17,709 nt of DNA from Candidatus Ulvibacter alkanivorans (GCF_003333325.1 NZ_QOLC01000034.1:1-17709), one strand, 5' to 3'. Counted from the first letter of the stretch, positions 1 to 7,099 are shown. Numbers and translations: made by a program. Notes: generated by a model not told the origin, from the letters alone.

Positions 1-26
1 TTAGCTGAAAATATTTATAAAGTGAA

Positions 27-56
27 TTGAACGTGCCATAATTTAAGCTACATTTG
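27..56 (+). promoter_or_regulatory. Bacteroidota-type promoter of the DUF2383 gene
   Basis: A TTG at 27-29 and TACATTTG at 49-56 are separated by 19 bases. This matches the known Bacteroidota/Flavobacterium promoter pattern of TTG at -33 and TAnnTTTG at -7. Transcription would begin a few bases after 56, leaving a leader of roughly ten bases before the ATG at 72. This rules against the TTG at 54 as the start codon, because that TTG is the last three bases of the -7 element. Confidence 0.6.
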
Positions 57-71
57 GATAAAGATCTTTTT

Positions 72-620
72 ATGAAAGAGAAATACAATGAATTTGATAA
101 ACTAAATCGCCTACTCGTTGCGAGCTTCGAAGCCGAGAAGCTGTACTACAATGCAGCTATGGATGCGCAAACAACCGAGTTGAAGCGATTTCTTAATTAT
201 ATGGCGGTTGAACGTAACCGTATGAGCCACGATATTTCAAATGAATTGCACTCACGAGATATAGAACCCTTAAAAGCAGATGCCGAAAAAGGGAATTTAG
301 ATCGCACTTGGCATGAGATTAAAGAGGCCTTAGAGAAATTTAATGCCGAAGTAATCATTAATCAATGTATTGCCAGAGATAAGAATAACATTAAGCGTTA
401 CGAAGCACTTTTGGAGAATCCGCAGATTCCAGAATCTATCGCAGCTATTTTAAAGAAGCACGTTAAGCAACTCAATTGGTACATTAAACAAGCCGAACAA
501 CATAAAATGAATCCTTTTAAAAAGGAGACGGCAACTGTTTCCGAAGAAAAAAAAACGACTGAAACGTCTGAAGATAAGGAAGACAACAATGACAATATAC
601 GTTCTTTAAGAGCGATATAA
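72..620 (+). CDS. PA2169/DUF2383 family ferritin-like four-helix-bundle protein
   Basis: A 182-residue protein, predicted cytoplasmic, with no signal peptide or membrane segment. Residues about 5-145 match the pattern of the DUF2383 (PA2169) ferritin-like family: four amphipathic helices with repeated Glu/His positions (FEAEKLYYNAA, YMAVERNRMSHDI, RTWHEIKEAL, ARDKNNIKRYEALL). The biochemical role of this family is not established; links to stress responses or metal binding are inference. The last 30 or so residues form a Lys/Glu/Asp/Thr-rich tail that is probably disordered. The frame is open up to a TTG at 54, but that TTG lies inside the promoter's -7 element, so the ATG at 72 is the better start. 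The gene stands alone, ends at a strong hairpin and converges with ohr. Confidence 0.8.
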   Translation: MKEKYNEFDKLNRLLVASFEAEKLYYNAAMDAQTTELKRFLNYMAVERNRMSHDISNELHSRDIEPLKADAEKGNLDRTWHEIKEALEKFNAEVIINQCIARDKNNIKRYEALLENPQIPESIAAILKKHVKQLNWYIKQAEQHKMNPFKKETATVSEEKKTTETSEDKEDNNDNIRSLRAI

Positions 621-650
621 AAAAAAGCCCTGAATTTTCAGGGCTTTTTA
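621..650. terminator. Bidirectional intrinsic terminator between DUF2383 gene and ohr
   Basis: AGCCCTGAA pairs with TTTCAGGGCT (626-645), flanked by an A-run (621-626) and a T-run (645-649). The structure has a GC-containing stem, a tight loop and a T-tract on either strand. It sits immediately after the DUF2383 stop codon and 19 bases before the ohr stop codon, so it can terminate both convergent genes. Confidence 0.85.
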
Positions 651-668
651 ATTTTATAGGTTTAAAAA

Positions 669-1100
669 CTATTCGTCCAATAATAAATTAAGCGTAACCG
701 TAATGTTGTCTCGAGTTGCTCTAGAAAATGGACACATCTCATGTGCTTGGTTCACTAGACTTTCACCGGTTGCCAAATCTACCCCCGGAATAAAGCAATC
801 GAGGGTCGCTTCCAAAATGAAGCCACCTTCATCATCTTCACAAAATCCGATGGTCGCTGTAATACTAATAGATTCGGTATCAATATCTAATTTTTCTGAT
901 TTTGCGATCGCTTGTACGGCACCTCCAAAACAAGCCGCGTACGCACAACCAAAAAGTTGCTCAGGATTTGTTCCGTCGCCACCTTTACCTCCCATTGATT
1001 TTGGTACTGATAAAGGTAGATCTATAGGTCCGTCTTCAGATTTCACATGACCTTTTCGTCCTCCAACGGCCGTTGAAGTTGCTTCATATAATGTTTTCAT
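669..1100 (-). CDS. ohr: Organic hydroperoxide resistance protein Ohr (OsmC/Ohr family)
   Basis: A 143-residue cytoplasmic thiol peroxidase that reduces organic hydroperoxides and peroxynitrite using a Cys pair recycled by a lipoylated-protein or dithiol donor (family knowledge). The Ohr signatures are visible: GGRKGHV (Arg15, the active-site Arg position), NPEQLF (Glu47), the peroxidatic Cys57 in YAACFGG and the resolving Cys123 in CPFSRATR. The length is normal for Ohr, and the sequence fits Ohr better than OsmC. Three further cysteines (52, 87, 102) are present. The gene is alone on its strand, divergent from meaB across a 92-bp gap that contains a 14-bp palindrome. No ohrR regulator gene lies in the window. 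I found no convincing TAnnTTTG element for it. Confidence 0.93.
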   Translation of the reverse strand: MKTLYEATSTAVGGRKGHVKSEDGPIDLPLSVPKSMGGKGGDGTNPEQLFGCAYAACFGGAVQAIAKSEKLDIDTESISITATIGFCEDDEGGFILEATLDCFIPGVDLATGESLVNQAHEMCPFSRATRDNITVTLNLLLDE

Positions 1101-1148
1101 TGTCTATAAGTTTGATTAGAATATTGTTCAATATACCATGGAAAACCC

Positions 1149-1162
1149 TGTTTTTAAAAACA
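1149..1162. repeat. 14-bp perfect palindrome in the ohr-meaB divergent gap
   Basis: TGTTTTTAAAAACA reads the same on both strands and sits 49 bp upstream of ohr and 30 bp upstream of meaB. Ohr genes are often controlled by the MarR-type repressor OhrR, which binds palindromes near the promoter, so an operator is possible. However, AT-rich palindromes of this size also arise by chance. Confidence 0.3.
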
Positions 1163-1192
1163 AAATTCATAAAATTGTCATAAATTCACTGC

Positions 1193-2272
1193 ATGTCGAA
1201 AACTAAGAAAAATAGCAGCGCACTATCTGAAAAGGACGGTATAGACGCACCTCCCAACCTCAATAAACAAAGCGCCGAACGACTTAAAAAAAATCGGCAA
1301 AAGAAGCGCACTACACAAGATCTTATACATGGTATTTTGGCCGGTGATAAAACAGCGTTGAGCCGTGGGATCACCTTAATTGAAAGTACAGCTGCCAAAC
1401 ACCAAGAAAATGCCAAACAGCTTATCGAGGCCTGTCTCCCACATGCAAATCGTTCGGTTCGAATAGGTATAACGGGTGTTCCGGGCGTAGGAAAAAGTAC
1501 GTTTATAGAGCAATTTGGTTCGTTATTGGTTTCCGAAGAAAAGAAAGTAGCGGTTTTAGCAGTGGATCCTAGCAGTTCTTTAAGTCATGGAAGTATCTTA
1601 GGCGATAAGACGCGTATGGAAGCCTTGGTAAAAGAAGATAATGCGTTCATTAGACCTTCCGCATCGGGAGAATCCTTGGGTGGTGTCGCTCGAAAAACCC
1701 GTGAAGCAATTATACTTTGCGAAGCAGCCGGCTTTGATATCATCATTATTGAAACTGTAGGTGTAGGACAAAGTGAAACAGCCGTTCATTCTATGACCGA
1801 TTTCTTTTTATTGCTGAAATTGGCCGGAGCCGGAGATGAATTACAAGGAATAAAGCGTGGGATCATGGAAATGGCCGATGCCATTGTGATCAATAAAGCC
1901 GATGGGGACAACATAAAAGCAGCAAAGCTCGCAAAAACCGAATTCAATCGTGCCTTACACCTCTATCCTGCTAAAGCCAGCAATTGGACTCCCAAGACTT
2001 TAACTTGTAGTGCCCTTACCAATGAAGGCATTTCTGACGTATGGGAACTCATTCAGTCCTACCTCAATAGCACAAAGGACAGCGGATATTTTTCAGAAAA
2101 AAGAAGAGAACAAAATAAATTCTGGTTACTACAAACCATAGAGAGTGAACTAAAACAATCGTTTTACTCCAACCCCATCATTAAAAAAGAACTGAAAACA
2201 CAATTGGAGCTTATTAATACCAACAAGACTTCGCCTTTTGAAGCTGCGAATTACTTGTTGAGTTTATCTTGA
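1193..2272 (+). CDS. meaB: Methylmalonyl-CoA mutase-associated GTPase MeaB (ArgK family)
   Basis: A 359-residue G3E-family P-loop GTPase that acts as chaperone for the B12-dependent methylmalonyl-CoA mutase, gating cofactor loading and protecting the mutase from inactivation (family knowledge). Visible motifs are the Walker A GVPGVGKS (95-102), VDPSSSLSHGS (124-134), the switch segment ETVGVGQSE (187-195) and the base-specificity motif NKAD (234-237). The N-terminal 40 residues are a Lys/Arg-rich extension ahead of the core helices. The C-terminal helices (about 300-359) match the dimerisation arm expected for MeaB. No mutase gene is nearby, so it is encoded apart from its partner here. Its 3' end overlaps the convergent epimerase gene by 22 bp. 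No clear promoter was found. Confidence 0.93.
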   Translation: MSKTKKNSSALSEKDGIDAPPNLNKQSAERLKKNRQKKRTTQDLIHGILAGDKTALSRGITLIESTAAKHQENAKQLIEACLPHANRSVRIGITGVPGVGKSTFIEQFGSLLVSEEKKVAVLAVDPSSSLSHGSILGDKTRMEALVKEDNAFIRPSASGESLGGVARKTREAIILCEAAGFDIIIIETVGVGQSETAVHSMTDFFLLLKLAGAGDELQGIKRGIMEMADAIVINKADGDNIKAAKLAKTEFNRALHLYPAKASNWTPKTLTCSALTNEGISDVWELIQSYLNSTKDSGYFSEKRREQNKFWLLQTIESELKQSFYSNPIIKKELKTQLELINTNKTSPFEAANYLLSLS

Positions 2273-3207
2273 TTAAGTGATTGAAACCATTCGATCTGGG
2301 CTTTTAATCCTTCTTTAAGGGTTGTCTGTGGATCATAGGCCAAAAGCTTACGTGCCTTATCGATATTCGCTTTGGTACGCGATTGGTCGCCTGCACGTGG
2401 TGGCGTTCGTTTGGTGGCTATATTGGCTTGCAATAGATTTTCTACGGTCGCAATTCCTTCGGCGGTAGTCGACTCGGTTTCGGTTCCTAAATTAAATATC
2501 TCACCATTGCATATAGTCTGTTTTTCTAACACGCTTACGATGCCATCAACAATATCCTGTACATAGGTAAAACTGCGCAAGTGTTTTTCACTTCCCTCAT
2601 AGAGCGGAAATGGTTTATTGTTAAGTCCGCAGTCGATAAGACGTGTATACAATTTATCGGGACGTTCACGTGGTCCATACACCGAATACAGTCGCAATGA
2701 AGTACTTTTTAACGACCCACCTCTCGATGCTGCTAACACCAGTTGCTCTGCGGCCAATTTGGTGACCCCATACCAAGATGCAGGTTTAGGCGCTTCGTTT
2801 TCACTATAGGTTGCTTCCAGACCATAAATTGAAGAAGTTGCAATATTTACAAAATAGGGTGGCTCGCTTTGTGTGGTTGCGAACGATAGTAAGCGATAGG
2901 TGGCTGTGATATTGTTGCTGTAATAATCTTCAAAGGTGGAAGCACCGGAAATACCGGGATGCGCCGCAAAATGAAAGATGCAGTCTATATCATTTGGTAG
3001 TTCGGCGTTGAGATCGGCCGTTCGAAGATCCAGTTTTCTAATAACAATCCCTTTATCTTTTAAAGCCTTTGCATTTTGTTGTTTTAGCGAAACATCGTAG
3101 TAGGTAGAAAAATTATCGACTCCAATCACCTCATGCCCCATCTCATGCAATCGCTCGGCAGTATGTGAGCCAATAAATCCGGCTGCGCCTGTAAGTAAAA
3201 TCTTCAT
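2251..3207 (-). CDS. NAD-dependent epimerase/dehydratase, UDP-glucuronate 4-epimerase-like
   Basis: A 318-residue extended-SDR nucleotide-sugar enzyme. It has the Rossmann motif TGAAGFIGSH (residues 6-15, Gly7/10/13), Asp31 for NAD ribose, Ser125/Ser126 in IATSSIYG, and the catalytic pair Tyr146/Lys150 in SWYGVTK. The segment DNFSTYYDVSLK (31-42) is the hallmark of the UDP-glucuronate 4-epimerase branch, which makes UDP-galacturonate. However, the usual AAQAGVR loop is AAHPGISGAS here, so the substrate is uncertain. The C-terminal PPRAGDQSRT...ARKLLAYDP is typical of sugar epimerases. The gene diverges from the GT2-LAB_N-ArnT operon, consistent with supplying its nucleotide sugar (inference). 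It overlaps meaB tail-to-tail by 22 bp. Confidence 0.85.
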   Translation of the reverse strand: MKILLTGAAGFIGSHTAERLHEMGHEVIGVDNFSTYYDVSLKQQNAKALKDKGIVIRKLDLRTADLNAELPNDIDCIFHFAAHPGISGASTFEDYYSNNITATYRLLSFATTQSEPPYFVNIATSSIYGLEATYSENEAPKPASWYGVTKLAAEQLVLAASRGGSLKSTSLRLYSVYGPRERPDKLYTRLIDCGLNNKPFPLYEGSEKHLRSFTYVQDIVDGIVSVLEKQTICNGEIFNLGTETESTTAEGIATVENLLQANIATKRTPPRAGDQSRTKANIDKARKLLAYDPQTTLKEGLKAQIEWFQSLNQDKLNK

Positions 3208-3284
3208 AGGTTGTAATTACAGCTACAAAATAACATCTTTTTTATGGTTCTTCTTTAAAATACCCAGATTGTTGAAAAAAGAAA

Positions 3285-3292
3285 TACTTTTG
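3285..3292 (+). promoter_or_regulatory. Probable -7 element (TACTTTTG) of the glycosyltransferase operon
   Basis: TACTTTTG fits the Bacteroidota -7 consensus TAnnTTTG exactly and ends 23 bases before the ATG at 3316. The nearest upstream TTG (3269-3271) leaves only a 13-base spacer, shorter than the usual 17-23, so the -33 half is weak. Confidence 0.45.
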
Positions 3293-3315
3293 CAAAAAAT
3301 ACTTACTGTCGATCT

Positions 3316-4026
3316 ATGTACGAATTTACCATTATAGTACCTGTTTATAACGAGGAAGACAACTTGGCCCGAGTAGAAAAGGAACTACTGGCGTATGCAA
3401 AAATTGCTTCTAAGAAGACCGCAGTACTCTTTGTAAACGACGGTTCTACCGATAGCAGTCAAGAGCTTATTGAGGCCATTTGCCAGCGAAACGAGCTGTT
3501 CCAATTTATCAATTTTAAGGAAAATCGCGGATTAAGTGCTGCGATCAAGGCAGGATTCGATCATGTTGAAAGTCCGTTGCTGGGGTACATCGACTCCGAT
3601 CTACAAACTAGTCCGATGGACTTTAACAAACTTTTGGAACATATCGACTCATATCATTTGGTAACCGGGGTACGAGCCGACAGAAAAGATTCATTTATAA
3701 AAAATATGTCCTCTAAGATCGCAAATGGAATTCGCAGAGCATTTACAAGCGATGGAATGGACGATACAGGTTGCCCTTTAAAAGTAATTCGAACCGATTA
3801 TGCCAAACGCATTCCTATGTTTAAAGGGTTGCACCGTTTCTTGCCGGCCATGATACTGCTTCAAAACGGAAAAATAGTGCAAGTACCCATACAACATTTC
3901 CCCAGAATGGCCGGGACTGCAAAATTTGGGGTTTGGAACCGACTTATAGGACCGTTAATGGATTGCTTTGCCTACCTTTGGATGAAGAAAAAGTACATTA
4001 ACTACGAAATTAAAAGCAAAGGATGA
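3316..4026 (+). CDS. GT2 family glycosyltransferase, polyprenyl-phosphate sugar synthase-like (DPM1/ArnC type)
   Basis: A 236-residue cytoplasmic GT-A glycosyltransferase. Visible are IIVPVYNEEDN (6-16), VNDGSTDSS (40-48), the metal-binding DSD (93-95, in GYIDSDLQT), DTGCPLKVI (150-158) and an HFPR...GTAKFG segment (194-205). These are hallmarks of the dolichol/undecaprenyl-phosphate mannose, glucose or aminoarabinose synthase branch (DPM1, GtrB, ArnC). Enzymes of this branch transfer a sugar from a nucleotide donor to polyprenyl phosphate at the inner face of the inner membrane. Unlike GtrB or ArnC, it has no C-terminal transmembrane pair, so it should be a peripheral enzyme as in short DPM1. 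Its stop codon overlaps the next start by 4 bp (ATGA), implying translational coupling. The sugar is not determinable from sequence alone. Confidence 0.9.
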   Translation: MYEFTIIVPVYNEEDNLARVEKELLAYAKIASKKTAVLFVNDGSTDSSQELIEAICQRNELFQFINFKENRGLSAAIKAGFDHVESPLLGYIDSDLQTSPMDFNKLLEHIDSYHLVTGVRADRKDSFIKNMSSKIANGIRRAFTSDGMDDTGCPLKVIRTDYAKRIPMFKGLHRFLPAMILLQNGKIVQVPIQHFPRMAGTAKFGVWNRLIGPLMDCFAYLWMKKKYINYEIKSKG

Positions 4027-4658
4027 GCAATTGGCTGATCTATGGTATCGGGTTTTTAGCCCAATTATTATTTTCGGGAAGATTGTTGGTGCAATGGATA
4101 CTTTCAGAAAAGAACAAACGGGTCATCACGCCTAGCCTATTCTGGAAATTAAGTCTGTTTGCCTCTTTTCTTCTATTTGTTTACGGTTATTTGCGTGACG
4201 ATTTCGCCATTATGCTCGGCCAGTCGTTAACCTACTTTATTTACATTCGAAATCTACAATTACAAGGAGAATGGCAAAAGTCTCCAAAATGGTTTCAACT
4301 GTTTCTCTTAGTATTTCCGGTCTTTATCGTGATCTATGCGTATAACAACGGAGAGTACGATATCGACCAATTGTTCGATACCAATACCATTCCAGTTTGG
4401 CTGTTGATCCTCGGGATCGTATCTCAAGTGCTATTTACCTTACGTTTTGTATACCAATGGATCTATTCTGAACAAACTAAGACCTCTCAGCTTCCTGTCG
4501 GATTTTGGCGTATGAGCGTGATAGGAGCAGCCTTGATCTTAACCTATGCTATCTTTAGAAAGGATCCGGTTTTGTTTGTGGGTCATGTCGCCGGACTTAT
4601 AATTTATGTTCGCAACATTTTTATTTGGAAAAAACAGATCGATGAAAGCACTCGCTAA
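4023..4658 (+). CDS. Membrane protein with two tandem LAB_N domains; candidate lipid-linked-sugar flippase
   Basis: A 211-residue integral inner-membrane protein built from two similar halves. Residues 10-80 and 131-201 align without gaps, with about 24 identities of 71 by hand count. Shared landmarks are the Q...RxxxQWI.SE block, the FW...S block, a Tyr-Arg/Lys-Asp block and the ending IY.RN. Each half is the LAB_N domain, named after lipid A disaccharide synthase, but the LpxB catalytic part is absent. Each half has about three hydrophobic helices, and one more hydrophobic helix (about 90-107) lies between them. The gene sits between a polyprenyl-P-sugar synthase and an ArnT-like transferase, the slot that ArnE/ArnF flippases fill in the aminoarabinose pathway. 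A flipping role is inference. It overlaps the next gene by 17 bp. Confidence 0.85.
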   Translation: MSNWLIYGIGFLAQLLFSGRLLVQWILSEKNKRVITPSLFWKLSLFASFLLFVYGYLRDDFAIMLGQSLTYFIYIRNLQLQGEWQKSPKWFQLFLLVFPVFIVIYAYNNGEYDIDQLFDTNTIPVWLLILGIVSQVLFTLRFVYQWIYSEQTKTSQLPVGFWRMSVIGAALILTYAIFRKDPVLFVGHVAGLIIYVRNIFIWKKQIDESTR

Positions 4659-6273
4659 CAACCATATTTTTTGGCTGATACTCGCTTGTGTCGCGATCTT
4701 CTTCGTAAATCTGGATGCGTTGTTCGTAAACATCATGGAAGCTCGAAATTTTATTACCGCCCGTGAAATGCTTCATGATAATAATTGGCTATTAACCACT
4801 ATGAACGGCGAAGCGCGGTATGAAAAACCACCATTACCTACCTGGATCACTGCGCTATCTGCTAGCATTTTTGGACTCGACAGTTTATTTGCACTGCGGT
4901 TACCGGCAGCCATTATGGGGTTATTACTCGTTTTGGCTACGTATATCTTTTCAGCAAAGATCTTCAACAATACGAATCTGGCATTTGTTGGCGCGTTGAC
5001 CCTAACTACCTCCTTTTATGTGGTCTCGGCATCGAGAGATGCCAACTGGGATATTTACACGCATGCGTTTATGATGGTGTGTATCTATCAACTGTATTTG
5101 TTGTTTTCCGAAGAAAAAAATAAATTTCGACATGCATTGGTGGCAGCTCTGTTCTTCGGATTTTCCTTTATGAGCAAAGGACCCGTCTCCTTATACGCAC
5201 TCCTCCTACCCTTTTTAATTGCTTTTGGTATCGTATATAAATATAAAAATATGCGATCTCGCATCATACCGATAGTGGTATTTGTACTTCTAGGCTTACT
5301 CTTATCCGGATGGTGGCATTGGTATACCTATACCTACGACCCGGAACTAGTGGCAGCCATCACCGAAAAGGAAACCTCGAATTGGACCGGGTATAACGTT
5401 CGCCCATTTTATTACTATTGGAGTTTCTTTACACAGAGTGGAGTCTGGACTATCATGGCTTTTGTCGGGCTGCTTTATCCGTACTTGAAAAACAAAGTGA
5501 TCTCAAAAGAAGGGTACCGGTTTAGTTTTTTATGGACGGTGCTCTCGGTAGTATTACTGTCTATCATCCCGGAAAAGAAGTCCCGATACTTATTACCAGT
5601 ACTCATACCATTAGCAATAAACACTGCTTTTTACTTAGAATATTTGTTTAGAAGATTTGCCGATCTGACCGATAAACGTGAAACCATTCCGGTCTATTTT
5701 AATTTCGGATTAATTGCGAGTATAGGTCTCATTTTTCCGATAGGTGGATATTTTTTTCTGAAAGATCATCTTACCGGAAAATGGGGTTGGTTTATTTTAC
5801 TGTCGGTACTTTTATTTGTTATAGGCTTTATGATCTTACGGTTTCTTCTGAAAAAGCAGATTAACATCGTATTCTATCTTATTATTGCATTTATTGCTGC
5901 TATTACGTGCTTCGGAATGCCTTTAGCGAAAACACTTACTGTAAATCCCGAATTTACCAGTTTTGCAAAACTGAAAAATTGGCAAGAAGACACTGGAATA
6001 CCTGTTTACGAATTTTCAGATTTTAGCCCCGAACTTATTTGGGCCTATGGAAAACCGATTAATGTCTTACAGGAAGGCGATTCAATCGCAATTCCTTCCG
6101 AAGAACAATTTGGCGTATTAATTACAAAAGATGATCAAGAACGGTTTTATGAAGTTTTCGAGGATTTTTCCGTAGCAAAGATTAGACGCTACGACATGAA
6201 TCCACACCCTCCCGAAAGCAGATCGCACAAAGTTCGATTATGGCGTGATCTATTTGTAGTTACGAAACCCTAA
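4642..6273 (+). CDS. ArnT-like GT39/83 family membrane glycosyltransferase
   Basis: A 543-residue polytopic inner-membrane GT-C glycosyltransferase, close to the length of E. coli ArnT (about 550). The first periplasmic loop has EARNFITAREM (33-43, carrying the likely catalytic acidic residue), followed by a NGEARYEKPPLPTW block (55-68) typical of ArnT/PMT enzymes, then SRDANWD (131-137). About eleven hydrophobic helices follow, then a soluble periplasmic C-terminal part (from about residue 440). Relatives transfer a sugar from a polyprenyl phosphate to lipid A, core or protein on the periplasmic side. The ATG at 4642 is preferred over the in-frame ATG at 4606, because the latter would add 12 non-conserved residues inside the LAB_N gene. 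It overlaps the convergent PAP2 gene by 14 bp. Confidence 0.9.
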   Translation: MKALANNHIFWLILACVAIFFVNLDALFVNIMEARNFITAREMLHDNNWLLTTMNGEARYEKPPLPTWITALSASIFGLDSLFALRLPAAIMGLLLVLATYIFSAKIFNNTNLAFVGALTLTTSFYVVSASRDANWDIYTHAFMMVCIYQLYLLFSEEKNKFRHALVAALFFGFSFMSKGPVSLYALLLPFLIAFGIVYKYKNMRSRIIPIVVFVLLGLLLSGWWHWYTYTYDPELVAAITEKETSNWTGYNVRPFYYYWSFFTQSGVWTIMAFVGLLYPYLKNKVISKEGYRFSFLWTVLSVVLLSIIPEKKSRYLLPVLIPLAINTAFYLEYLFRRFADLTDKRETIPVYFNFGLIASIGLIFPIGGYFFLKDHLTGKWGWFILLSVLLFVIGFMILRFLLKKQINIVFYLIIAFIAAITCFGMPLAKTLTVNPEFTSFAKLKNWQEDTGIPVYEFSDFSPELIWAYGKPINVLQEGDSIAIPSEEQFGVLITKDDQERFYEVFEDFSVAKIRRYDMNPHPPESRSHKVRLWRDLFVVTKP

Positions 6274-6829
6274 ATCTGAAGCGCAAATAGTTTTGTAAAC
6301 GGTATACCAACCAGCCAATACCACCACCTATAACCATTCCCGTTAGTATATCTAGCGGATAATGAACTCCTAAGTAGATACGACTATAGGCCACAACTGC
6401 TGCCCAAAAGAGCAATAAGAACGGCAAGTAGCGATACCATTTCTGAAGACTTAATCCTAAGAATACGGCTACGCCCATACTACTGGCTGCATGTGCCGAA
6501 AAATAACCATAGCGACCACATCGTTCTGCAACAAAGCGCATGGTATCTTTTAGACTTTCTACCTGACACGGCCGTGGTCGTGCCACACCGTATTTGAATA
6601 GATTGGCCAATTGATCGGTTGCGGTTACCAGCAAGGCGGCGCAAACCATTATGATCAAAGTACCTTTTGGCCCGAAACGCTTATAGACCAAGAACAACAA
6701 GAACGCATACAAGGGAATCGAGCTCCATTTTAGCGTCACAATTCGCCAAAATCCGTCCCAATGTGTGTTCCCCAATTGGTTTAAATACAGGAATACTTCG
6801 GTATCGTACTGTAATAGTTGATCAATCAT
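6260..6829 (-). CDS. PAP2 family membrane phosphatase
   Basis: A 189-residue multi-pass membrane phosphatase of the PAP2 (acid phosphatase) superfamily. All three motifs are visible: K79-x6-R86-P87 (KYGVARPRP), SAH 111-113 (the usual SGH with Ala for Gly) and SR149-150...H156...D160 (SRIYLGVHYPLD). Relatives dephosphorylate undecaprenyl pyrophosphate, phosphatidic acid or lipid A (LpxE/LpxF), with the active site facing the periplasm. Its position tail-to-tail with an ArnT-like gene suggests lipid A or undecaprenyl-phosphate recycling as its job, but the substrate cannot be told from sequence. Its start overlaps the upstream small-protein gene by 8 bp, so the two are probably co-translated. 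Confidence 0.9.
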   Translation of the reverse strand: MIDQLLQYDTEVFLYLNQLGNTHWDGFWRIVTLKWSSIPLYAFLLFLVYKRFGPKGTLIIMVCAALLVTATDQLANLFKYGVARPRPCQVESLKDTMRFVAERCGRYGYFSAHAASSMGVAVFLGLSLQKWYRYLPFLLLFWAAVVAYSRIYLGVHYPLDILTGMVIGGGIGWLVYRLQNYLRFRFRVS

Positions 6830-7052
6830 CTTGATAGCGCGCCACCTCTCTATCGTAGAAATCGGTGGCTTCCTTTATAAAATTTTCTGTTTCGGTTTCT
6901 AATTCTTTTTGATCATGGGTATCGAATTCTTCCAGCCATTCGACCTCATCGTCTTCTAAGTTGATGATAAACCGCGGAAATTCGGTATGTATCACAAATA
7001 TGGCGTTGGGATGATCGGTGTTGTCTCCAAGTATAAATTTTGGTAGTTCCAT
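6822..7052 (-). CDS. Small acidic conserved-type protein of unknown function
   Basis: A 76-residue, strongly acidic protein with no signal peptide, membrane helix or cysteine. The first half (residues about 5-35) looks like beta strands (PKFILGD, AIFVIHTEFPRFIINL). The second half is a charged helix rich in Glu/Asp, with possible short coiled-coil character. I do not recognise a named domain; similar small proteins occur in flavobacterial genomes, to my recollection. It overlaps the PAP2 phosphatase start by 8 bp, so it is likely translated from the same mRNA and may be functionally tied to it. The ATG at 7052 is the only sensible start. The codon pattern resembles its neighbours, which supports a real gene rather than a chance frame. 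Confidence 0.75.
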   Translation of the reverse strand: MELPKFILGDNTDHPNAIFVIHTEFPRFIINLEDDEVEWLEEFDTHDQKELETETENFIKEATDFYDREVARYQDD

Positions 7053-7099
7053 TTCAGAATTGAATCAAGTGAGTATTATGTATTATTGCTCGGCTATGC

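Noticed and set aside
54..71. TTG at 54 as start codon of the DUF2383 gene
   Set aside because: It forms the last bases of a good TAnnTTTG promoter element; ATG at 72 is in frame and gives a normal N-terminus.
1107..1114. TAAGTTTG as a promoter for meaB
   Set aside because: It fits the -7 consensus, but there is no TTG at a suitable distance and it lies 79 bases upstream of the start; too weak to list.
4606..4641. ATG at 4606 as start of the ArnT-like gene
   Set aside because: It adds 12 non-hydrophobic, unconserved-looking residues deep inside the LAB_N gene; ATG 4642 leads straight into the first membrane helix.
4023..4658. Calling the LAB_N protein lipid A disaccharide synthase (LpxB)
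   Set aside because: Only the N-terminal LAB_N domain name is shared; the GT-B catalytic region of LpxB is absent.
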